Positions 56,271 to 64,000 of a stretch of 64,000 nt of DNA are shown piece after piece. Position 1 is the stretch's first letter. Every line of letters begins with the position of its first letter. Under the pieces are notes generated by a model that was given only the letters and a program-made list of their open reading frames with translations, did not search any database and was not told the origin of the DNA. Source of the stretch: Hofstenia miamia (taxonomy: Eukaryota; Xenacoelomorpha; Acoela); assembly GCA_004352715.1 (NCBI GenBank), contig SCFE01000060.1, positions 1,367,030 through 1,431,029 of the forward strand, in the 5' to 3' direction. Position numbers and translations under genes: made by a program.

Positions 56271-58360
56271 GATAAGATATTCTATATTTAGAGACTTTTA
56301 TTTACAATTTCAGAAACTGATAAATTCTCTAAATAGCGTCAATAATGTACAAAAATAATAAAAAGACATGAAATATATACAAGAAAAGCGTCATTTTAGG
56401 CTACAGATATTATAGTCTTGTAGTAGTAGTATAATCAGTATTATAAAATTTGTAGCCTACCCAAGCTTTTCCACAGATGAACTTTTGCTTTAGAATTAAT
56501 TCCTTAACACGTTTGCGAAAGTGTTTTACATTTTTAATACATTTGATCTCTTGGGGAAATTCATTCCATTGCCTTATTGCATTATTTATAAAAGAATTTC
56601 GTTTTATTTTAGATTTATACTTGTTTACTGTAAATCTTTTTGTTCTTTCGTTGATCTTGTTCGAAAATTCTGGGATTTTTATGCAATTATAGGGTGGAAG
56701 CAATTTTACAAAATTATAAAATTTAGTGGCGGTATTTATTTGAATTAACTGCTTAGGACTTGGGATTGATTTATAAATATATTTTTTTAAAGCACTAGAT
56801 CTTCGTTTACAAACATTAATGGCCCATTTATATTGAGTTTCGAGCTTTTTAATTAGTTCTTCGCGTATGTTTGAAAATAGAATACTACTATAATTAAAGT
56901 GGCTAATTACCAATGAATGGAGAAGTTGTACAATTGCATTTTCTGGTAGTTGCCTTAGAACGTGGCCTATTGTTTTTATACCAATAGCAATTTTCTTTTG
57001 TAATGATTTAACATGTTCATTAAATAATAAATTTGAGTCAAAAGTAACCCCCAAATATTTAAGAAGTAACTTCGGGAATTTTGTTATTTTTTACTATTAA
57101 AATTTTTTAGGACGATTTTTATCACAATTATGAGGCTTAAGTAAACAAAATTTAGTTTTTTCGTCATTAATTCGTAATTTATGCATTGAAAAGGTATTGC
57201 ATAATGATCGACAGGTTAACTCAATTTCATTTATTACCTTATCATCAGATTTGTCTGCATAACATACACAGGTATCATCTGCATATTGTATGAGATTGGT
57301 CTTGGTATGATACTTCATATCATTTATATAAATATTAAATAGTAGTGGGCCTAGAATANTGCAATTATAGGGTGGAAGCAATTTTACAAAATTTAGTGGC
57401 GGTATTTATTTGAATAACTGCTTAGGACTTGGGATTGATTTACAAATATATTTTTTTAAAGCACTAGAACTTCGTTTACAAACATTAATGGCCCATTTAT
57501 ATTGAGTTTCAAGCTTTTTAATTAGTTCTTCGCGTATGTTTGAAAATAGAATACTACTATAATTAAAATGGCTAATTACCAATGAATGGAGAAGTTGTAC
57601 AATTGCATTTTCTGGCCTTTTTGTAACGGCTAAAACTTTCGCTGGTTTTTAGTAGTAGGTACTCTTTATGAGCTTGATTTTTATTTGTTATGCATTGCTT
57701 ACACTTAGAATCAATCCAAGGTTTACCATCATTAGATTTTTTCAAAGAAGAATTTGATAGAATTTTTTTTTTGGGGGAAAAAATATTAAAAAAATATTCA
57801 AGCTTAATTAGAAATTTGTTTAGCTCAGAGGCTGAATATACATCATTCCAATCTTGTACGCCTAGCTCAGATTTAAGTTTATAAATATTTTCTCTAGAAT
57901 GATCACGGATAAAAATGCATTCTTGAATTATTCTAATAGTATCCTTAGGCACTTGTATTGCAATAATTCAATGATCAGAAAATGGGAATTCTCCACAGTA
58001 AAAACTATAGTTATCTTTATTATCTGTAGTAATTATATGATCAATAAGCGTGCTAGAAGTGGATACATTTCTTGTAGGTAGGACTGTGTTCGACGAAAAT
58101 AAATTAAAAGTGTTTAATAAAAGATCTAGTTTTTCTTTTTCGCGATGATTGAAGTAATTTAAATTCCAATCGCCCATTAATATGACATCTTTGTTTTCAG
58201 AACACGCAGAAGATAACTCGGCCTCGATTTGATTAAAAAATTCATTGAGGTAGTTTTTTGAGGGGCAGTAAGACACATTAATTAATTGTTTTTTTAAAGT
58301 AGAATCTTTACTTGGATTGTTTATTTCGATCCATAAGCTTTCAAATTTTGAATCAACAGT
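56271..58360 (-). mobile_element. Non-LTR element inserted antisense into another one
   Basis: Minus-strand order: 5'-truncated EN (LITVDSKFESLWIEINNPSK, VSYCPSKNYLNEFFNQIEAE, VILMGDWNLNYFNHREKEK, TSSTLIDHIIT, FPFSDH), linker (57952-57620), a piece of palm (LGPLLFNIYINDMKYHTKTN, LIQYADDTCVCYADKS at 57.1-57.36 kb) and an uninterrupted 214-codon C-terminus (57054-56410) ending GYKFYNTDYTTTTRL. Its 3' tail, minus strand, is ATATCTTATCTTA at 56271-56285, matching the TATCT-tailed family at 16 kb. The RT fingers are missing because of the contig join at N 57359, which repeats 56.68-56.95 kb. Exact 5' edge is uncertain within 58340-58370. Confidence 0.82.
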
Positions 58361-59600
58361 AATTAATAAAATATTTGAAAAATTATTATTCATCCAAATT
58401 AACCTATTTGTGGAACACAATGAATTAATATCAAAACATCAGTTTGGATTTCGAAAAGATACCTCTACAAATGATGCTTTACTATATGCTGTTGAAGACT
58501 GGAGATCAACATTTAGATAAGAATGAAAAATATATATAGCATCATTAGATATTTCAAAGGCATTTAATTCAATAAACCATTCTATTTTATTGGAAAAGTT
58601 AAAGCAGATTTATAATTTTAGTAATTCATTAATAGAATTATTAAATAGTTATTTAAAAAATAGATATCAGTATGTGAAACTCAGAGAAGAAATATCAAAT
58701 TCATTAGAAATAAACCATGGTGTACCACAAGGATCAGTACTGGGTCCATTACTATTTAAGTTATATGTAAATGATATGGATTAACAAATTAATAGTAATC
58801 ATGTACAATTTGAGATGATACTCTCATTTATTGTAATGATATTTTGAATTTACAAGAAAATGTCGAAAAATTGCTATCATTCTTTAATAATAATTTATTA
58901 AAACTAAATATTGAAAAAACTATATTTATGGTAATTAAGACTAGAAAAAATGAATCAACATTAGAAAGTATTAAGCTATGTAACAACATCATTCAGGAAT
59001 CACCAAAAATGAAATATTTGGGAGTAGTAATTGATAATAAATTGAATTTTGAAGACGAGGCAAACAACATCATAAAGAAAATGGCGTATGGTATAAGATC
59101 AATTCAGAAAATTGGAAAGTTTATACCAATAGAATGGGAGGTAATACTCTTTCGATCACTTGTTCTATCCCATTTCTTGCACTCATCTTGTTTATTAAAG
59201 AACTTGAATAAAAAAGCAAAATCGAAATTTGAGAAATTATTTAAATGGGAAATAAACATAATTAGCAACAAAAATAAAAAAGAAATAATGTGTAAATATC
59301 ATTAGAAGCCCTTCAAAATATTAGATGTTTATCGATATTTTAGAAAAGAAAATCGAACATTTCTAATAATCTAAATCAAAGAACAATTACATTTGGTAAA
59401 ACTAAGTATAATAGAAAAGTAATGAAGAACGGATTCCTAAATTATTCAATATCGCTATGGAAAAAATTGGATTACATTACAAGAAGTGAAAAAAAATTAT
59501 ACAATATTTAAGAAGTTGAAAAACATGATTACACAACAAAATATCAATTATCTGACTAATTATAGAATAAGATGTGCAACTCAAGAACAATAATTAAAAA
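58361..59600 (+). pseudogene. Non-LTR element, 3' portion (RT palm and thumb)
   Basis: Continues the 54.6-kb element: IFEKLLFIQINLFVEHNELI, KHQFGFRKDTSTNDALLYAV, ASLDISKAFNSINHSILLEK, HGVPQGSVLGPLLFKLYVND, then a frameshift that breaks the xADD block at about 58.81 kb, and MKYLGVVIDNKLNFEDEANN, VLSHFLHSSCLLKNLNKKAK. The segment just after the palm is still open for 153 codons. Decay continues to about 59.6 kb with no clear tail. Confidence 0.8.
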
Positions 59601-59739
59601 TATTTATTAAGTTATATGTAATTTATAAACCTAACCAAGAAACAAACATTTACTGTCATAACTAAGTTCATATGAAGAAAGTTGCATTATTTATGTTCTT
59701 AATAAGTTTGTAAACTTAATACATGTATATGTACATGAG

Positions 59740-59891
59740 AACTTAAATTGTTGTTGTTGTNNNNNNNNNNNNNNNNNNNNNNNNNNNNNNNNNNNNNNNN
59801 NNNNNNNNNNNNNNNNNNNNNNNNNNNNNNNNNNNNNNNNNNNNNNNNNNNNNNNNNNNNNNNNNNNNNNNNNNNNNNNNNNNNNNNNNNG

Positions 59892-59934
<43 letters not shown>

Positions 59935-59935
59935 A
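59740..59935. repeat. (TTG)n microsatellite containing a 130-N gap
   Basis: TTG units before and after Ns at 59761-59890. Frames of poly-Leu or poly-Asn here are artefacts. Confidence 0.95.
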
Positions 59936-60004
59936 ACTACTCCAATACAAGAGAATCAAGATTGAAAACTCAATGGATAGGATTTTGCAGAAACCGGTCT
60001 GGAA

Positions 60005-60300
60005 AAATTTAAAGTTCTCTTTCCATTTTCACTTTTTTGCAAGCAGGAAGTCGCGGTCTTAGTCTCTCACTTGAATAGGATGTCCTCATGTTCAGAGTAC
60101 AGGAGAGCGGATATGATCGATTGCTAGTGATTGAATAATATAATTTGTCATCTCTATGTCTGATAATTGTTCGAATTGGAGTGTAGTCTGACAGCGTTTT
60201 TGCATTAAATCTAAAGAGTTCAGAAGATAATCTTTTTCTCCACCCCACACAGACGATCCATAAGTAATAATAATCGATGAATGCAGCAATTGAATCTAGA
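60005..60300 (-). pseudogene. Non-LTR RT C-terminal scrap
   Basis: Minus strand: LHSSIIITYGSSVWGGEKDY, LLNSLDLMQKRC, then after frameshifts LPACKKVKMERE. YG-x-x-VWGG followed by LQxxC is the conserved post-RT region of several non-LTR clades. Not the same family as the 59-kb copy. Confidence 0.6.
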
Positions 60301-61010
60301 ACTTAAATTTTCAACAAATGTTTTTTGTATTTGTTTCTAACCATTTGCTGCATGACCTTTTGATCATTGGTGAAAAAATAGTTTTGTTGATTGCCTGAGC
60401 GTCACCCATTAAGAAATCATGTGAAATTATCAAATCGAATAATGCAAGTTTTACAGAAACTGAACTGTTGCAAATATGCGCAGTATTGGCTTCATTATAA
60501 CAACTATGTAATTTCATTAACATTTCTATTATTTTCATTTCTTATTTATTACATGAGGTATTGATGCTAAAAAATTGTTTTAGTATTATTTTGTGTATAG
60601 ATCTCATGCACTACTATTGCTTAAAAAATTCACCGCATTGTATAAGACATATGCAACCTTATATAGAACAACAATTTATGCTACAATTGATAAAATTGAC
60701 TAGTTCATTGCGAAATTCTAAGAAGCAATTTCGGCGGTTTGTTATTCATAATATATCTCCAAAAAACCTGTAGGACAAAATCGGCAGCGACCTCTTTTTC
60801 CATATAAATTGAAAAATGCCTAATTTATCATGATGCACAGCAAAAGGAGGTATATCAACTGATGAAGATGTGCTAGATATTCCATTGATGGTATTTCAGG
60901 TCTTTTTATTGGAACTTTCCCCATGCGCATTAGAGAAACTCCAATATTATGTTTTTTAGTTCAATATTTTTAGGCAATTATTTGCCTGTTCATTATACAG
61001 TTTAATTAGA
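60301..61010. other. AT-rich DNA, no confident gene
   Basis: A plus-strand frame at 60561-60773 (HCIRHMQPYIEQQFMLQLIK) lies after a GTATAG acceptor-like site but has no recognised domain. Composition changes abruptly to GC-rich at about 61018. Confidence 0.35.
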
Positions 61011-61018
61011 TTTCAGTT

Positions 61019-61761
61019 ATGCCTCCAATTTTGCTGCCCGACCTCAAAAATTTGAGCGATGCCCAGTTTACCTCCACTGTTGGTGGTCTGAAGAAAGACG
61101 CCATCATTTCGTTGTTGCGCCAAGTGGTCACTGCTCTCTCTCTACCTCGACTCTGTCCTCCAATGATGGCCCTGACGTCATATCATCCTTATCTGAATCC
61201 CTCACAAAGCTTTTCTCTGATGTTTCCTCAATACAATCTCAAATGTTCTCCTACAGTGCTGCTACCTCACGTTTTGTCTCATCTCTCCCCAATCATCCTG
61301 CTCCGGGTTTCACACCCGCGCTTGCTCCTTCTGCTCTACCGCATCCTCCTAAGCAGTCTATCCCTTCATCTACTAACCATAATCGTCCTCGTCCAGTTTT
61401 TGGTTCTAGTGCTTCCTGCCGTCTCCCTGCTGTTCCTATTACTATTAGTTCACTTCCGCCGCCTCCCCGCAAAGCTCATATCTATGTTGGCTGTTTTGCT
61501 GTCTCTGTGTCCACCTCAAATGTTGCTGACCACCTGCGTTCCTCCTCTCTACAATTTGATGATATCATTTCCATTCCTCCACGTCCTGACTCTCCATTTG
61601 TATCCTTCCATGTTGTCTGCGATCAAGAGTCTCATCGTGCACTCATGAATCCTGATGTGTGGTCTGAAGGCGTCTTGATTCGTTATTACCGCTTCTCTGA
61701 TGATGAGCGCAAATCTTTTGGCCTTCGTCCCCGCCGCCGTAATGCGCCTCGCCGTGACTGA
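61019..61761 (+). pseudogene. ORF1 of the GC-richer element
   Basis: Starts MPPILLPDLKNLSDAQFTST-VGGLKKDAIISLLRQVV. One frameshift falls in the CT run near 61134-61146, after which the frame reads SSLSESLTKLFSDVSSIQSQ (likely helical), a Pro/Ser-rich linker, and RKAHIYVGCFAVSVSTSNVA to DVWSEGVLIRYYRF, which looks like the RRM-like C-terminal fold of many ORF1 proteins (YVG start, SF-V strand). Ends in an Arg-rich tail. Role by analogy: RNA binding and chaperone for the element's transcript. Confidence 0.65.
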
Positions 61762-61809
61762 CTATCTCACTCTGATCTTCCTCCTCTCCGTAACTCTGGC
61801 TTTTCCGTA

Positions 61810-63923
61810 TTGCTTGCCAATGCCCACAGTCTTGTATCTTTGAACCGTCGTCTCAGCTTTTACAATTTCTTCTTGCATTATCCTGTTGACTTCATTTTCA
61901 TCACTGAAACCTGGCTTGATCCTGCCATTGCTGATAGTGCTGTTTTTCCCAACTCTACTCTTAAAGTTCTTTCTCGTATGGATCGATCAAGTGGTCGCCA
62001 TGGAGGTGTTCTCATTGCTTCACGTCTTCCTAACCTTGACATCCGTCCCATTTCTTTCGATTCATTATCCTTCGATTTCTGTTGTGGCTGTGCTGTTGTT
62101 CTCAGTGACCACATTTTTTCTCTGCTCTGCATTTACAACCTTACTTCGAAAAGTGCCTTTCGCATTCCCATTGCTGATTTATCATCTATGTTCGAGTCTT
62201 TTCATGACCAGTCTACCTACCTCTCTCGTCACCTTGGCTTTTCCATTCGTCCTCATTTTCTTGTTTGTGGTGACTTCAATCTTCCTAATGTGTGCTGGAA
62301 TGCGTTTGACTCTACTGACACTTATGAGTTTGCAGTGTTTGAAATCTTTGCCTGCTATTCTCTTGAACAACTTGTATTTTCTCCTACTTCCAGCTCCTCT
62401 CTGCTTGATTTGGTTCTGTGCTCTCACCCCGATTACATATTTGACATATCTGTAATCCCTGTTCCTGCTAAGCTGTCAGATCACTCATTCGTCAGCTTCA
62501 ATCTGTTTGTCAACTCTACTTCTCCATCTGATAATCCGGCTGCTCCACAATATGCTCGATTTAACAGTGACTTTTTGTCACTCAATGCTGCTCTCTCATC
62601 TTCGCTGCCCATTTTTAGTGATTCCTTCTCAGTTGACGATTGGTTCACTTTCTTTCATCAAGTTATTTCTTCTTATGTTCCTCGTCGGCGGAAAAAGCGT
62701 GCTTCTCTTCCTTTCTATTTTTCGTCCTTTACTGTGCACTCCTTGAATAAATTGGAGTCTGACAAACGCCATTCTGGTACTACTGCTTTTCTGAAGCCTG
62801 CTTCTCTCACAGAAGATGTTATCAATTTTATGGAACTTGACAAAGTCTCTTTTCTGTCCAGCTTCTCGTCCGGTTCTCTTCAAGACTCTTATTCCTTCCT
62901 GCGTTCTCTTCATTCAAAGCCTGAGCTCCTCACTTTGAGATGGAACCTTCTTTCTGCTCACTCTGACCTGGAGAAAGCTGATCTGTTCAACGCGTATTTT
63001 GCCTCTAACTTCTCTGTACCTGTCTCCATGTGCCCTGGTCCGCCTGCTGCCTCCCCGCTAATTCGACTTTGTGATATGGTCTTCAGCGCTCATGATATTT
63101 CTCTCATGCTTAAATCTTGCAAGTTGTCTGGTTCTTGTTATCCTGACGGTGTTCCTTCCTTTGTAATTCATGAAACCTCCTCCACGCTTTCTATCCATTT
63201 AAATCATCTTTACTCCTTCATTTGCTCCACTAAGTGCTATTCCACCTGTTGGAAGACATCTTGGATTTCTCCGCTGTAAAATCTAATCAGCTTCCCTCCT
63301 CGCAGGTCACGTCCTACCGCCCAATAGCTATTCTATCTCGACTGTCTATCATCTTTGAACGTCTTGTTTTTCGTTATGTATTCCCAAAAATTCGTCACCT
63401 CATCTCTTCTTCTCAGCATGGCAACCTTCCTGGTCGCTCTACGATTACTAACCTGCTCACTCTGATCGAAAACTGCTACTTTCACTCTGATAGTAATGAT
63501 CCTGGTTGTATTATCTTTCTTGACATCTCAAAAGCGTTTGATCGCCTCCCTCATTCCACTCTGCTTGACAAGTTACGTTTATTTGGTTTTGATATGGATT
63601 TCATCGAACTGTTCTAGTCTTACCTGACCAATCACCACCAGTGTGTCAAAATCAACTCGTCTATCTCTTCTCCTGTCTCCGTTACTAGTGGTGATCCTCA
63701 CGGCTCAGTGTTTGCTGTTCTTTTCTTCCTCGTTGCCATTAACGACCTCCCTCATTCTGTTCTCAACTCCTCTTGCCTGTTGTATGTTGACGACACTGCG
63801 ATTTTTGATTTTGGTTGGTCTTTTGCTTCTAACATCTTTTCTGATCTTGAGCACTTGTCTACTTGGTACTCTGTCAACCAGCTTGATTTTAGCACTACCA
63901 AGACATGTGGTATTTCCTTTTCT
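61810..63923 (+). pseudogene. ORF2 (endonuclease-reverse transcriptase) of the GC-richer element
   Basis: EN, residues about 1-240: NAHSLVSLNRRL, FIFITETWLDP (catalytic Glu), SSGRHGGVLIASR, HFLVCGDFNLPNVCWN (Asp/Asn), SSLLDLVLCS, LSDHSFVSF (Asp-His): a full APE-type active site. RT: LKSCKLSGSCYPDGVPSFVI, then a frameshift at 63240-63280 and YRPIAILSRLSIIFERLVFR, SSSQHGNLPGRSTITNLLTL, IIFLDISKAFDRLPHSTLL, a stop (TAG 63615-63617), TSGDPHGSVFAVLFF (altered PQGSVLGPLLF) and LLYVDDTAIFDFG (catalytic YVDD). It breaks off at N 63924. EN is intact, RT is not. Confidence 0.85.
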
Positions 63924-64000
63924 NCCGTAAAACTTGACTTGCTTTTATTTTTTTTTGTGTATACCTTCAGCGGCTAAATAAAGTCATTGATAATTATTAT

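Larger units (their letters stand above)
61019..63985 (+). mobile_element. GC-richer APE-type non-LTR retrotransposon, two ORFs
   Basis: The whole interval is C/T-rich on the coding strand with many CpG and GC-ending codons, unlike every other element here. It begins at the ORF1 ATG and ends AATAAAGTCATTGATAATTATTAT at the window edge (poly-A signal-like then ATT repeats), so the 3' terminus is at or near the edge. ORF1 and ORF2 both carry single frameshifts. A single N at 63924 marks a join with probable loss of sequence after the catalytic block. The clade is within the CR1/Jockey/L2 group; I cannot be more exact. Confidence 0.88.

Noticed and set aside
61019-61648. The 209-residue Leu-rich continuation of the ORF1 frame, and other Leu/Ser-rich frames at 61.9-63.9 kb
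   Set aside because: After the frameshift near 61140 the true ORF1 continues in another frame. The Leu-rich readings are out-of-frame shadows of C/T-rich coding DNA.
1-64000. tRNA, rRNA or snRNA genes
   Set aside because: I saw no cloverleaf with A and B boxes and no rRNA core sequence on either strand, though a covariance-model scan was not possible.

Overview
This is a strongly AT-rich, intron-containing, transposon-crowded stretch of an invertebrate animal genome assembly. The evidence is a SEC22 gene with five exons and canonical GT/AG introns, (TA)n microsatellites throughout, and remnants of non-LTR retrotransposons and of piggyBac, Tc1/mariner, hAT and Harbinger-like DNA elements. I cannot place it to phylum. 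Two SEC22 introns of only 40 and 50 nt fit a lineage with very short minimal introns, but that is not diagnostic.

Host genes. Two are well supported: an apparently single-exon F-box/leucine-rich-repeat gene (37736-39184, minus) and SEC22 (40523-54044, plus). They are divergent, about 1.3 kb apart. SEC22 encodes a complete 216-residue ER-Golgi R-SNARE, but its second intron is about 12 kb and filled with transposon relics, nearly all antisense to the gene. A few short coding-looking stretches (1456-1566, 3348-3503, 4017-4227, 36829-37074) may be exons of unidentified genes.

Layout. 1-8 kb: AT-rich DNA, reverse-transcriptase scraps, MITEs. 8.17-10.17 kb: a 2,000-bp piggyBac element with TTAA target duplications, 13-bp terminal repeats, a Tudor-like N-terminal exon, one frameshift and a missing C-terminus. 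11.1-13.7 kb: a retrotransposon relic interrupted by a Tc1/mariner element, then a second mariner relic. 15.4-16.9 kb: two copies of a non-LTR 3' end. 18.5-30.6 kb: a block almost without CpG, holding an R2/NeSL-type retrotransposon C-terminus and at least two APE-type non-LTR elements. 33.7-34.2 kb: a Harbinger-like MITE. 37.7-54.0 kb: the F-box gene and SEC22, with hAT, piggyBac and non-LTR relics in intron 2. 54.2-54.4 kb: a 20/21-bp periodic repeat just after SEC22. 54.6-59.6 kb: a non-LTR element split by a second one inserted antisense. 61.0-64.0 kb: a GC-richer non-LTR element with quite different composition.

Assembly state. Three 1000-N gaps (14409, 17534, 35413) look like fixed-size scaffold gaps. 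Three other gaps lie inside (TA)n or (TTG)n tracts. Several single Ns sit at the edge of duplicated flanks and look like contig joins, so local duplications there should be distrusted.

The most unusual signal is the CpG desert: I find five CpG in about 12.1 kb and none in 8.5 kb, while both flanks are ordinary. Also worth attention are the Tudor-like domain on the piggyBac transposase, the periodic repeat after SEC22, and the compositionally foreign retrotransposon at the right end.
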